Notes: generated by a model not told the origin, from the sequence alone. 64,000 nt of DNA from Scrofimicrobium canadense (GCF_009696615.1 NZ_VULO01000013.1:1-64000); one strand, 5' to 3'. Shown: positions 44,815 to 54,143, counted from the stretch's first letter. Numbers and translations are program-made.

Positions 44815-45489
44815 GGCTCTTCTTAAAAGGGGCTGTAATGGTGTGACCCTCTGGCTGACAGAATGTAGGTATCTGAGTCTACGTTTGTTGCCCGGAGGGT
44901 CTGTGTTTGAGTTTAGCAAGCCGTGTTTGGAGTGCGCATTTCGCCTTGATTCTGCCGTGCTGCGGGTCACGGGTCAGGCTCAGGTTCGCCAGAGGGGCCG
45001 CGAGGTTCTGGTTTTCGAGGTGCGTCTGGTGGAAGCGGGTCGGTGGTGTGCTTCGTGTGGGGCCCAGGGAAGTGCTCGGGGAAGCCGTTCTCGTCTTCTT
45101 ACGCATTGCCCATGCGGGTCTCGCCCAGTACGACTGTTAATACGACTGCGGTGTTTCACCTGCGGGGACTGCGGACACTATTGGTCTGAGCAGGTCTCGG
45201 ATGTTCTTGCCGCTCCCCACTCGAAACTGACCCGGGTAGCGGTCAACTGGGCTCTAGTATCAGTGGTCTTGGACGGGATGAGCATCAACGCTGCCGCCCG
45301 GAATCTAGGGGCCTGATGGAACACGGTGAACACCGCCGTCCTGGAAGCCGGGTATACGCATTTGATGAGTGATCCCACATGGTTTGACGGGGTGAAAACC
45401 ATTGGGGTTGATGATTCCCCTACATCAAACGCAGCCTCCCCCACACCAGAGGATTCAAACACCAACTACAGCCCCTTTCATGAAGAGCC
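44815..45489 (+). mobile_element. Internally deleted ISL3-family element with both ends
   Basis: Left end GGCTCTTCTTAAAAGGGGC (44815 on) and right end GCCCCTTTCATGAAGAGCC (to 45489) are inverted repeats; the element is 675 bp versus well over 1 kb for complete members. Inside is only the first part of the transposase, then an abrupt jump to the 3' end. Flanking eight bases differ, so no target duplication is visible. It could still be moved in trans by a related transposase. Confidence 0.75.
44903..45426 (+). pseudogene. ISL3 transposase, N-terminal part
   Basis: Encodes FEFSKPCLECAFRLDSAVLR and a zinc-ribbon-like cysteine cluster (CASCG, CPCG, CFTCGDCGHYW), then HTH region DGMSINAAARNLG, typical of the ISL3 N-terminus. 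A TGA at 45314-45316 interrupts the frame, which continues WNTVNTAVLEAGYTHLMSDP to KTIGVDDS, where the deletion removes the DDE core. Inactive. Confidence 0.85.
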
Positions 45490-45677
45490 CTTTTAGATGA
45501 AATTGAGCCAGGGTAGTGAGCACCGCTGCATATGCGTCAAGTTCCGAAGGGGTTGCCATAACTCACCAGTCTAGAGGACATAAAGATCGCAATATTGTAG
45601 AGGACACCTGTGTCCATGTAGGTTGTGGCACGTGAGTTCCCTTTAGGGATGGCCATAATTGAGTTGAGGAGTGTGTG
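45490..45677. other. Non-coding gap before the DUF6457 gene
   Basis: No coding frame or RNA gene seen. It probably contains the promoter of the tat/moa cluster. Confidence 0.4.
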
Positions 45678-45956
45678 ATGGCTGAACGGCGTGATGACCC
45701 AGCAAAAATGGAAGCAATGCGCGAATGGCTTTGCTTGGTGGCGAAAGAACTGGAAGTACCAGTCCAGACAATTACCGACGTCGAGGCTGAACTCTTAGAT
45801 TTAATCGGGACTATTGCTCACGGGCCATCGCGTCCAGGAGCACCGCTGACCGCCTACCTGGTTGGATATGCTGCTGGCCGAGGCGCCGCACCGCTAGAAG
45901 AGATAGCAAAGATAGACAACATCGCGAAGTCATACCAAAAAGATTCTTCCAACTAG
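45678..45956 (+). CDS. DUF6457-family small protein
   Basis: A 92-residue acidic helical protein; ATG 45678 follows GAGGAG by six bases. The pattern MEAMREWLCLVAKELEVPVQ and HGPSRPGAPLTAYLVGYAAG fits DUF6457, which in actinobacteria usually sits next to or fused with molybdenum-cofactor genes (mobA). Its place before tat and moa genes agrees. Function unknown. Confidence 0.75.
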   Translation: MAERRDDPAKMEAMREWLCLVAKELEVPVQTITDVEAELLDLIGTIAHGPSRPGAPLTAYLVGYAAGRGAAPLEEIAKIDNIAKSYQKDSSN

Positions 45957-46025
45957 ACTGGGGGAACATTGTTGACAAACCCAGAGGACACGATGCACAG
46001 GTACTGAGAGCCTTCAGGAAAGCTG

Positions 46026-46286
46026 TTGCGTGGGGGACGTTCTGTCAGTGCGAAACTTCGTGAGGAATCGGCCATCGACCTCTCTGGGACGGGTTTAGAA
46101 CAGCTCAATCTTGATGGGCTTGATCTGCGACAATACGATCCACGTCAGATTATCCGCCAGGCGGTTCAAGAAGAAATGGATACCTGGATTGAACAAGCTC
46201 AATCCAGGGGGTCAACCTATCCGATGCGCCAGGTAGACCGACACCGAATCAAGTTGAAAAAGAAAGCCCCTCATCGCCGCCACTAG
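46026..46286 (+). CDS. Small hypothetical protein upstream of tatA
   Basis: An 86-residue basic-tailed frame, possibly starting at TTG 46026 after AGGAAAG. The middle is acidic and helical (IIRQAVQEEMDTWIEQAQ) and the end is strongly basic (RHRIKLKKKAPHRRH). No family is recognised. Base composition and length suggest a real gene, but the start is uncertain and a missing 5' part cannot be excluded given the damage to its neighbours. Confidence 0.45.
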   Translation: MRGGRSVSAKLREESAIDLSGTGLEQLNLDGLDLRQYDPRQIIRQAVQEEMDTWIEQAQSRGSTYPMRQVDRHRIKLKKKAPHRRH

Positions 46287-46361
46287 GTCGGCCCCTCGAC
46301 GATAGAAAAAACCGTAGCTACCCAAGAAGGTCCCAGACACACCAAGAGAAAGGCATATTGC

Positions 46362-46601
46362 ATGTGACCTAGCCACTGGATCATTGTGATCCTTGTTGTG
46401 ATCGTCATTTTCGGCGCTTCAAAACTTCCCGACATTGCCCGCAATTTGGATAAATCAGCAAAGAAACTCAAGAAAGAAATGCGTGAGTTGAACGAGGATG
46501 ACTCAGCTCAAAGCCCTCAATTACAGGAACCGCCAGCCCAGCAAAACTCCGCTGAGGACCGTGGAAACAGTAGCGACGATAACCCACATCCGCGGGAGTG
46601 A
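46362..46601 (+). pseudogene. tatA: TatA, stop codon at position 2
   Basis: After AAAGG the frame reads ATG TGA CCT AGC CAC TGG ATC, giving M-stop-PSHWIIVILVVIVIFGASK, then LPDIARNLDKSAKKLKKEM. Hydrophobic helix, FG-x-x-KLP hinge and amphipathic helix are exactly TatA, the pore-forming subunit of twin-arginine translocation. The second codon is a stop. The next in-frame start-like codon, GTG 46386, would cut off the beginning of the membrane helix. Single-base change from TTG, TGG or GGA could explain it. Confidence 0.85.
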
Positions 46602-47384
46602 TAAAACTCGTTGTGAAAGATAAACAGGCACACAATCCAGATAAGAAGATGAGCCTTATGGCTCACTTACTAGAACTTCGTAAACGCATCATTTGGGCGT
46701 TGGTGGGAATAGTAGTGGGGAGCCATTGCAGGCTGGTTTCTCAGCCCTGTGGTCCTCACCTTCATTCAGAAGCCACTTATGAGCATTAGCGACCAAAGTG
46801 CGCAACTGAACTTTCAAACGATTGGTGCCGCTTTTGACTTGCGTATGCGTCTTGCCTTCTGGATAGGAACCATCATTTCTAGCCCATGGTGGATAACGCA
46901 GATAGGCATGTTTGTTTGGCCAGGGCTTCGTCGAAAAGAGCGCCTCTATGTGGCGGGATTTGGTCTTGTGGGGATTGTCCTCTTCGCTGCAGGCACCGTT
47001 GCCGCAGTAGTAGTTGTACCACAAGCCGTCTCCATCTTGGTGAGTTTTGTTCCCGCTGATGCGCAGATGCTCCTGCGTGCCGATTCCTAGCTTTCCTTCT
47101 ATATGACCCTGGTGTCGGCTTTCGGACTCTCCTGCCTGCTCCCTGAACTTTTAGTCGCACTCAATTTCTCTGGAGTCCTCAGCGTAAGGACGTTACTAAA
47201 AGCGTGGCGTTGGGCGGTTGTCCTGTGTTTTGTTTTTGCTGCAATAGTGAACCCCATTCCCAATCCTCTACCAATGATTATTCAAGCAGCAGCATTAATT
47301 GCCCTGTACTTCCTTGCCGTGGGAATCTGCGCTTTGCGGGAACACATGCTAGCCAAACGGCAGTCGAATTCTTCACGAGGCTGA
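46598..47384 (+). pseudogene. tatC: TatC, frameshift plus nonsense mutation
   Basis: The first frame reads MSLMAHLLELRKRIIWALVG with IVVGS, the TatC opening. One extra base near 46720 shifts to AIAGWFLSPVVLTFIQKPL, and through FWIGTIISSPWWITQIGMFV and VPADAQMLLRADS to TAG at 47088-47090 where TAC would give Y. It then continues LSFYMTLVSAFGLSCLLPEL to 47384. All six helices are otherwise present, so two point lesions separate this from a full receptor for twin-arginine signals. Start GTG overlaps the tatA stop. Confidence 0.9.
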
Positions 47385-47544
47385 TTAGACGTTCAGAATC
47401 GGTGCTGATTGCTTCAGTCGGTGGTCCCCGCTACCATCGGGGAAGTAATCGGCATGTCTACAGTGAACAGAAAAATGATACTCAGCGCAGCATGACTGTT
47501 GGGTAACTTCGTGGAAAATGAGATAGATCCTGGGAGGAGACACA

Positions 47545-47796
47545 ATGACGACGGTGGCGCTCTATGCTGGTGCGGCAGCTGCTGCGGGCACCGATAAGGT
47601 GCAACTAGATACATCCCCTAGGACCATTGGTGATCTTGAAGATGCACTTATGGCATTGCCCTCGGCAGATGCCACACTAGCCAGCACGTTGAAAGCTTGT
47701 AGCTTCCTGGTCGATGGTGTGGCCACAAAAGATCGCGCGCATCGCATTACCGATGCGCGCACAATTGATGTTTTACCTCCTTTTGCAGGTGGATGA
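47545..47796 (+). CDS. moaD: Molybdopterin synthase sulfur carrier MoaD
   Basis: An 83-residue ubiquitin-like protein ending in the required Gly-Gly (LPPFAGG). The C-terminal glycine is adenylated by MoeB and carries the thiocarboxylate. GGAGGAG precedes the ATG. The stop overlaps the moaE start. Confidence 0.9.
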   Translation: MTTVALYAGAAAAAGTDKVQLDTSPRTIGDLEDALMALPSADATLASTLKACSFLVDGVATKDRAHRITDARTIDVLPPFAGG

Positions 47797-48257
47797 GGGA
47801 AATGACAGAAGTAGATTGTTCCAAGTGCCATGAGGTAAGAAAGCACAGCGGTATTAATGACCGCCCTCTGGATCGAGATGCTATCGAGCAGCGTGTTGTT
47901 GATGATCGGGCGGGCGCTATTGTCGTGTTTTCTGGTGTGGTGCGCAACCATGACACCGGCCAGCACGTCACGGGCCTTGAATACTCGGCCCATCCTAGCG
48001 CGGGGGAGACCCTCGCCCAGATTGTTGAAGAAATCGCCCACACATATCCCCTGTACTCTATTGCGATTGAGCATCGCGTTGGACGAGTCGATGTTGGTGG
48101 GCTTGCAATGGTGGCTGCCGTTAGTGCAGCGCACAGATCGGAAGCTTTTGCAGCGAACGCGGCACTGGTGGATTTAGTGAAGGAAAAACTTCCCATCTGG
48201 AAAGAACAGTTTTATGTGGACCAGACCAGCGGCTGGGTTGGCTTAGAGCAATCGTAG
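47793..48257 (+). CDS. moaE: Molybdopterin synthase catalytic subunit MoaE
   Basis: A 154-residue protein. GAIVVFSGVVRNHDTGQ and LEYSAHPSAGETLAQI match MoaE; the active-site lysines are in VKEKLPIWKEQFY. With MoaD it inserts two sulfurs into cPMP. Next gene is moaC. Confidence 0.93.
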   Translation: MREMTEVDCSKCHEVRKHSGINDRPLDRDAIEQRVVDDRAGAIVVFSGVVRNHDTGQHVTGLEYSAHPSAGETLAQIVEEIAHTYPLYSIAIEHRVGRVDVGGLAMVAAVSAAHRSEAFAANAALVDLVKEKLPIWKEQFYVDQTSGWVGLEQS

Positions 48258-48264
48258 GAGACTA

Positions 48265-48753
48265 ATGACTCACTTGACCCACTTACGGGGCGACGGTACG
48301 GCATTCATGGTTGATGTTACGGAGAAGTCACCAACTCGCCGTGAAGCAACTGCGGTTGGCTCAGTTCTTTGTAGTCCTGACACGACATTGCGGCTGTCGC
48401 AGGGGATGCTCCCCAAAGGAGACGCCCTGGCTGTTGCCCGTATTGCAGGAATAGCTGGAGCAAAAAAGACTGCAGACTTGCTTCCGTTAGCTCACATCAT
48501 CGGAGTTCACGCAGCAGAAGTTGATATCAGCATTGGCGAAGGAAACATTGACGTCAGTGCGACTGTGAGAGCCTTTGAACGAACCGGGGTTGAAATGGAG
48601 GCACTGACGGCTGTGACACTGGCATGTTTAGCCTTAGTTGACATGCTCAAAGGTATCGACCGAACAGTGATGATTTCAGATTGCAAGATAGTCCACAAGT
48701 CAGGTGGTCGAAGTGGAGAATGGCATCGAGAAGAGCCGCAGACCGGTGAGTAG
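48265..48753 (+). CDS. moaC: Cyclic pyranopterin monophosphate synthase MoaC
   Basis: A 162-residue enzyme. FMVDVTEKSPTRREATAVGS, KGDALAVARIAGIAGAKKTA and LPLAHIIG are the conserved core, followed by GVEMEALTAVTLACLALVDM and IDRTVMISD. It makes cPMP from the MoaA product. MoaA is not in the window. Confidence 0.95.
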   Translation: MTHLTHLRGDGTAFMVDVTEKSPTRREATAVGSVLCSPDTTLRLSQGMLPKGDALAVARIAGIAGAKKTADLLPLAHIIGVHAAEVDISIGEGNIDVSATVRAFERTGVEMEALTAVTLACLALVDMLKGIDRTVMISDCKIVHKSGGRSGEWHREEPQTGE

Positions 48754-48777
48754 AGATGAGTGATTGCGGTGGCTGCG

Positions 48778-50016
48778 ATGGCTGAAATGATGAGTGTTGA
48801 GGACTACCGAGAGTTTCTATTGAACCAGGTGGCGCCAACGGAGACGATTAACTTACCGATAGCGCAGGCTCACGGCTTAGTGAGCGCCGAACTGGTCGAG
48901 GCTTCCTGTCCTTTACCGCCTTTCGACTCTTCTGCGATGGATGGCTTTGCTGTCACGGCGCAGGACACTGCATTTGCTAATGCGACTATGCCCGTTCGAT
49001 TAACGGTCATCGACGATATCCCAGCGGGAGGATACGGTCGGGAGAGGGTCACTCCGGGAACATGTGCACGGATCATGACCGGTGCCCCGATTCCGCAGGG
49101 TGCAGATGCCGTGGTACGTGTGGAAGACACGGACGTTCCTGCTGGCGCGACTCCTTTACGAAAAGAGATCAGCGTCTATGCACCGGTTTCTTCCGGGAAG
49201 AATATTCGCGCCATGGGAGAAGCCGCCAACATTGGTGAGCCTGTCATAGCTCCCGGATCGTTTTTCGATGCCCGGGCAGTTGCCGCTGCAGCATCTGTGA
49301 ACACCTCGCACGTCCGGGTATATCGCAAGCCCAAAGTTACTGTCGTTGCAACAGGCAGTGAACTGGTTGATCCAGGAACATCGCTGGTAGACGGACAGAT
49401 TCCTGACTCTAACTCGCTTCTTCTTGCAGGACTATTGCGCGAGTGGGGGGCCGATGTTGAATGTGTCAGACGTATACGTGACTCCGTGGAAGATCTTAGG
49501 GCAGTCCTTGAAGAAGCATCGCTTAGCTGTGATCTCATTGTCACCTCAGGGGGAGTCTCAGCAGGAGCCTTTGACATTGTGAAGGATTACGGGGAAACAC
49601 GCGGGTTCTCGTTTCCAAAGGTTGCTATGCAACCGGGTAAGCCGCAGGCATGTGGAAAAGTCGGTAATGCACTTGTGATTGGATTGCCAGGCAATCCCGT
49701 GAGCGTGTGGGTTTCCGCGCTACTATTCGTGAGGCCTGCTCTACAAAGCATGGCTGGAATGCGCCCTGAAGCTCCTCGTATATTCGATGGAGTCGCCGGT
49801 ACAGGGTGGAAGAGCCCCACCGGAAGACGCCAGTATGTGCCAAGCACACTCAAAGTTGAAAGGTCCGGGAACAGGCCTGTAGTTATGCCTGTTCATCGCT
49901 TGGGCTCAGGAAGTCATGTGATAAACGCTGTACAATTGGCAGATAGTCTATGCGTGGTCCCCGCAGAAGTTGAGTGCGTGGAAAGAGGCGATCGTGTTCA
50001 GTTCCTGCAAGTCTAG
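48778..50016 (+). CDS. moeA: Molybdopterin molybdotransferase MoeA
   Basis: About 412 residues. PPFDSSAMDGFAV, GTCARIMTGAPIPQGADAVV and the molybdopterin-binding domain TGSELVDPG, DSNS, VTSGGVSAG, GLPGNPVSVWVS are all present. It inserts molybdenum into the pterin. Start is ATG 48778 (MAEMMSVEDY) or in-frame GTG 48760. Confidence 0.94.
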   Translation: MAEMMSVEDYREFLLNQVAPTETINLPIAQAHGLVSAELVEASCPLPPFDSSAMDGFAVTAQDTAFANATMPVRLTVIDDIPAGGYGRERVTPGTCARIMTGAPIPQGADAVVRVEDTDVPAGATPLRKEISVYAPVSSGKNIRAMGEAANIGEPVIAPGSFFDARAVAAAASVNTSHVRVYRKPKVTVVATGSELVDPGTSLVDGQIPDSNSLLLAGLLREWGADVECVRRIRDSVEDLRAVLEEASLSCDLIVTSGGVSAGAFDIVKDYGETRGFSFPKVAMQPGKPQACGKVGNALVIGLPGNPVSVWVSALLFVRPALQSMAGMRPEAPRIFDGVAGTGWKSPTGRRQYVPSTLKVERSGNRPVVMPVHRLGSGSHVINAVQLADSLCVVPAEVECVERGDRVQFLQV

Positions 50017-50063
50017 CCAAAGACTTAGACCCACGTTGGAAACTCGATTGTAGTGGCTGTGTC

Positions 50064-51278
50064 ATGATCTTAGACCAGCGTGCGAAAATGCAGCGTGCAC
50101 TTGTGGATCCAGCACCGGTCCTTAATTCACAGCAACAAAGTCGATATAGTCGGCAAATCCGAATTCCAGAGTTTGGCGAGGTGTCTCAGCGTAGGCTTGT
50201 AGCCGCAAAAGTATTGGTTGTGGGAGCCGGAGGTCTTGGCAGTCCTGTTCTACAATATCTTGCGGCTGCTGGAGTTGGCACCATTGGTATTATCGACGAT
50301 GATGTCGTCGAAATTTCCAATCTTGGGCGGCAAGTGATTCACCGCGAAGACGCGATAGGTGTGTCGAAAGTGTTTTCGGCACACCACATGGTTGCGGCCC
50401 TTAACCCACATGTGAATGTGGTCGACTACCCCTATCGATTGACGGCCAACAATGCTGAAGAAATCATCAGAGAATACGATTTAGTCGTCGACGGAGCAGA
50501 CAATTTCCCCACACGATATTTGGTTGATGACACGTGCGCACACCTCGACAAGCCAGTAGTGTGGGGTTCTATTTTGCGTTTTGATGGGCAAATGAGTGTG
50601 TTTTGGGTGGGAGCACCCAAGTATGCGCAGATCCCTACTTTTCCCGCAGGTGGGCGTGGCCCGCGGCTTAGGGATGTATTTCCAAGCCCGCCCCCGGCGG
50701 GCACGGTTGCCTCCTGCGCAGAGGCTGGTGTGCTTGGTGCCCTATGTGGACAGGTAGGTTCGGTTATGGCGATGGAAGCCATTAAAGTCATCACCGGCAT
50801 GGGACAGGTGAGTTTGGGCGCAATCACAATTATTGACGCTTTGAGTGGAACCCTTGATCATATTGCTTTTTGTCCAAGCTATATCGAGCCAGAATTCAGT
50901 GAAAACACGGCCCACTACCAAGAGACCTGTGCGCTACTTTTGAGCGAGGGAACCGGTGAAATCACGGCCGAGACGCTGGCAGCATGGATGACTCAGGGGC
51001 GGAACCTCAGCATTGTTGATGTGCGTGAACCAGATGAGGTGGCAAAAGGTGTAATTCCCGGTGCGTATACCTTGCCATTAACGCAGTTACAGCTGGCACG
51101 TAGTCTGGAGGACCTTCCTTCATGGATTCAACATAAGACAGGGCCACTGGTGGTCAATTGTCGCTCGGGTGCCAGATCAGCGAAAGCTATCGAGATTCTT
51201 CGCAGCCTAGGAGTGACACAGCTTCTGAATCTATCCGGAGGCTTTCTTCAGTGGAGCGCAACTGAGAAATCTGCATAG
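50064..51278 (+). CDS. moeB: MoeB adenylyltransferase with C-terminal rhodanese domain
   Basis: A 404-residue E1-like enzyme starting at MILDQRAK. RYSRQIRIPEFGEVSQRRL, VVGAGGLGSPVLQYLAAAGVG and IDDDVVEISNLGRQVIH bind MoaD and ATP; a C-terminal rhodanese domain has its cysteine in VVNCRSGARS. This MoeBR architecture is common in actinobacteria, coupling activation and sulfur transfer. Both functions serve MoaD at 47545. Canonical zinc CxxC pairs are not obvious. Confidence 0.92.
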   Translation: MILDQRAKMQRALVDPAPVLNSQQQSRYSRQIRIPEFGEVSQRRLVAAKVLVVGAGGLGSPVLQYLAAAGVGTIGIIDDDVVEISNLGRQVIHREDAIGVSKVFSAHHMVAALNPHVNVVDYPYRLTANNAEEIIREYDLVVDGADNFPTRYLVDDTCAHLDKPVVWGSILRFDGQMSVFWVGAPKYAQIPTFPAGGRGPRLRDVFPSPPPAGTVASCAEAGVLGALCGQVGSVMAMEAIKVITGMGQVSLGAITIIDALSGTLDHIAFCPSYIEPEFSENTAHYQETCALLLSEGTGEITAETLAAWMTQGRNLSIVDVREPDEVAKGVIPGAYTLPLTQLQLARSLEDLPSWIQHKTGPLVVNCRSGARSAKAIEILRSLGVTQLLNLSGGFLQWSATEKSA

Positions 51279-51367
51279 TCTTGCTACTTTGTAGTGATGC
51301 CGATTCTTCGCCGTGTCTATCAGGCAGTCTCACCGTCGGATAAACGGATAGACGAAGGAGGCCATCT

Positions 51368-52590
51368 ATGTCAGATTCTCCATATGCGGCGGCAGCAGAA
51401 GGTGTACGTGGCAGTGCTTTGGCACAACGTGAGCACGGCAAGCGTGCACGAAACGCCATTACGCGAGGTGAACTAGGCCAATACGTGCACGTTGACCGTG
51501 ACGCAGTAGCTTTGATTGAGAAACAAAATGAAAGCCGGGTCCCTGACCTTGTGTCATTGCGACGGGAACGAATGGGAGAGAGTCCTTTCGCATTCTTTCG
51601 GGGGACCGCAGGCCTCATGGCTCACGATTTGGCACACCAGCCAAGTACCGAAGTGCAGGTGGTGATATGTGGAGATGCGCATATCGGCAACTTCGGGCTG
51701 TATGCATCTCCTGAACGCCGAATCATCTTTGATCTCAATGATTTTGACGAGGCAGCTCCCGGCCGTGGGGAATGGGACCTGCGTCGCTTGGCGACAAGCG
51801 CATTCCTTGCCGCTGAAGAAAATGGGGCGTCGAGTGATGAAGCGACCTCTGTTGCCGTTCATACGGCTAAAGCATATGTGAAGCAGCTGCGTGGATTCTT
51901 AAAAATGCCGCCTACCACACGACATCATGTTGCTCTTGATGAGACTCTTGCCGTGCAGACAGTTCCTGCGGCAACAATGCCGCTATTCGACGCCGCGGTA
52001 AAAAGGCACGACGGCGGACCTCAGCAAGAGTGATCAGTAAGCGTATGGGCCCAGATGCTTTAGGGTTTCTGCGTTTCTATGAAGACCCCGGTGACGACTC
52101 ACGTAGATGAGGTACTTCGTGGCAATATTGCCGGGGTATTTGAGGACTATCGTTCAACCACCAGTCCAGACATTTCACTGCTGCTATCAACTTACTCTTT
52201 GACCGATATTGTCCGCCGGGTCGTCGGCGTTGGTTCCGTTGGTACCAACTGCTTCTTGGTTGCACTATCAAGCGAGGAAGGTGACGGTCTAGTCCTGCAA
52301 GTAAAAGAGGCAATGACATCGGTAGTGCAAGACTACTCATCACCGAATCTCACGACTCCTGGCACGCTTGGCCGACAAGATAGTCCGGGTAAAAGGGTTG
52401 TTGACCACCAGCGTATCTTGCAGGCATTTTCTGATCCTTTCTTGGGATTCATGTCCGCGCAAGGACGGAGTTATTATGTGCGGCAGTTTCAAGATTCCAA
52501 AGGGAGCTTCGATCTTGCTGCAATGAACCTGAACGAACTAGATGCATACTGCCGCGTATGTGGTGCGATGCTTGCGCGTGCACATTAAAT
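51368..52590 (+). pseudogene. DUF2252-family protein, several frameshifts
   Basis: The first frame (from 51368) gives REHGKRARNAITRGELGQYV, FFRGTAGLMAHDLA, CGDAHIGNFGLYASPERRII, FDLNDFDEAAPGRGEWDLRR: a kinase-like DUF2252 core. Near 52005 it shifts to ARRRTSARVISKRMGPDALG and FLRFYEDP, then near 52085 to VDEVLRGNIAGVFEDYRS, then VGVGSVGTNCFLVALSSEEG and continues to LARAH at 52588. At least two shifts are needed, plus an early end. The GDAHIGNFG and FDLNDFDE motifs mark the family; function unknown. Confidence 0.85.
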
Positions 52591-52604
52591 CTCGCTAGGC
52601 ACAA

Positions 52605-52857
52605 TCCCCTAAGAGTCTCTCCGTCTTGGATGGTCAACTTTTGAGGAACCGGGTAAAGAAGAATCAACACTGCCGGAGAAGCCAAATGTCCCACCTATGG
52701 GTGAGCAACAAAGTGGCATCGCACCGAAGGGCGAGACTGAAAGTGCTGCGGCTGCGGTACCTGAGATTGCCACCACAGGTGCTGACACTTAGTGGGCGCT
52801 TGCGGCAGGCCTGGTCACTATCGTTGTAGGCCTGAGCGTTTTGGCGATTCGCATGTG
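52605..52857 (+). pseudogene. 3' relic of a sortase-anchored surface protein
   Basis: One frame reads EEPGKEESTLPEKPNVPPMG, then PEIATTGADT, a TAG at 52789-52791, then WALAAGLVTIVVGLSVLAIR and M-stop. A proline/glutamate-rich spacer, an ATTG-type sorting motif, a hydrophobic helix and a basic end are the tail of a wall-anchored protein. There is no body to the gene: the frame opens after a stop near 52605. The basic tail is short, and the helix is split from the motif by the stop. Confidence 0.6.
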
Positions 52858-53209
52858 AAAGAACTAGATTCTGACTCTTTATGTGGGCTTTGCGCAGCCG
52901 GTGTAAGACTGGAATGCGTAAACCCCACAATGCTACATGGAGATGGTGGGACTATGAAACTAGCGAAGAAGAGAACTTACGTTTTGTACTAACCAAACGC
53001 TTCGCTTCCATACGCAATTACCCCTAGATGGGTACGCAAATATACTGGTGAAGTAGGTTTTGAAGGTATGCTATGATCGATTTTTTTGAGCGTCAAAGAT
53101 AGAGACTCTAGTGAAATAGGTTTGTACTTCTGTGGTAATCCCCCGGCTATTGTAAAAGTACAAACGACTCTTCCTGCGTCGGCTAGAGTGAGACTACCTC
53201 CACTGACCG
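52858..53209. other. Gap between surface-protein relic and lipoprotein gene
   Basis: About 350 bases with no convincing gene. A 74-residue minus-strand frame (52989-53213) overlaps the lipoprotein stop but has no recognisable features, so I do not call it. Confidence 0.4.
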
Positions 53210-53911
53210 TCATTTCTTAATGTCGATGACAACCCGTGCAGGGGCATCGAGCAGACCAATCTGAAACTCTCGTTCTTTGTCCATCCCAATTGCAATGTGT
53301 GTTTGGTCCTCAAAGGTTCCATTCTGTACTACTTCGATGGGGGAAATCATAAGAGAATTGGGGCCAGAATAGTACTTTTCTAGCTGTCCCTCCATGATGG
53401 GCATCATCGTGCCAGTGACATTGACGTCAAGAAAGGCCTTTCCTGAAATATCCAAAGGAAGCCCCCTACCTTGTTCGACGGGTTGATCCACCCACCGCAC
53501 AAACCAACCGGGAGTGTCTTCTCCAGCAAATTCGACTACAACTCGGTAAAAGCCGTCATGTTCGGCCAGACGAAGATCGTGAAAGATAAGTCCTTCTGTA
53601 TCGGATGAGACGGCGGGTTTTCGTGATTGTTCTTCCGCCAACCATGTATCTCCATTGATGGGAGAAACACTTTCGGATCGTTGCATGTCAGATGATTGTG
53701 CCTCACGTGAGGGGTGCACTTTATCGGACTGGGGAAGTGACTGGGGGGCTGAGTGTACGGAAGTATCGTCAGACTGGACTGGCGAATCCGAACTAGGACT
53801 TACTGTTCCCTGTTCGATGCTGCATCCGGCAAATAATAATGTCGACGCGAGAAGTGCCACTGCACCTTGGAACAGCGGTAATCTACCGCCAGTTGAACAC
53901 TTGCGGTTCAT
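53210..53911 (-). CDS. AMIN-like-domain lipoprotein
   Basis: A 233-residue exported protein. Lipobox LFAGC near residue 30 follows a hydrophobic signal core. A Ser/Gln/Asp-rich linker leads into a beta-rich domain (about 105-233): FHDLRLAEHDGFYRVVVEFA, GWFVRWVDQPV, LDVNVTGTMMP and APARVVIDIKK at the end. That pattern fits the AMIN-like domain of actinobacterial lipoproteins. Likely tethered outside the membrane; role unknown, perhaps cell-wall binding. Confidence 0.8.
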   Translation of the reverse strand: MNRKCSTGGRLPLFQGAVALLASTLLFAGCSIEQGTVSPSSDSPVQSDDTSVHSAPQSLPQSDKVHPSREAQSSDMQRSESVSPINGDTWLAEEQSRKPAVSSDTEGLIFHDLRLAEHDGFYRVVVEFAGEDTPGWFVRWVDQPVEQGRGLPLDISGKAFLDVNVTGTMMPIMEGQLEKYYSGPNSLMISPIEVVQNGTFEDQTHIAIGMDKEREFQIGLLDAPARVVIDIKK

Positions 53912-54143
53912 GAATTCTCCTCGAAGTCAGGGTGATAGGAAATCCTCTAATATTCTAGCGACGCCATCGCTCCACAGCTTTTCTGCGCATTTGTATATTC
54001 GCTATTGCAAATCCCGCGGTTGGTTGACCACATTGATATTGTCAGAGCATCCTTTGAAAGTAGAGAACACGACAAGGGGGACGAAGCGTTTATGTGAACG
54101 GTGATGATGAGGACGGCTCCGTAGATATTGGCGAGGAGGCCAT

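Noticed and set aside
46362-46367. ATG TGA start of tatA considered as UGA recoding (selenocysteine or altered code).
   Set aside because: TGA ends many intact genes here (rsmI, yraN, moaD), no SECIS-like structure follows, and neighbouring tatC has independent damage.
52989-53213. 74-residue minus-strand frame overlapping the lipoprotein stop (AAATGACGG).
   Set aside because: The overlap resembles coupling, but composition is not protein-like, no motif or helix is seen, and the stretch is AT-rich intergenic DNA.
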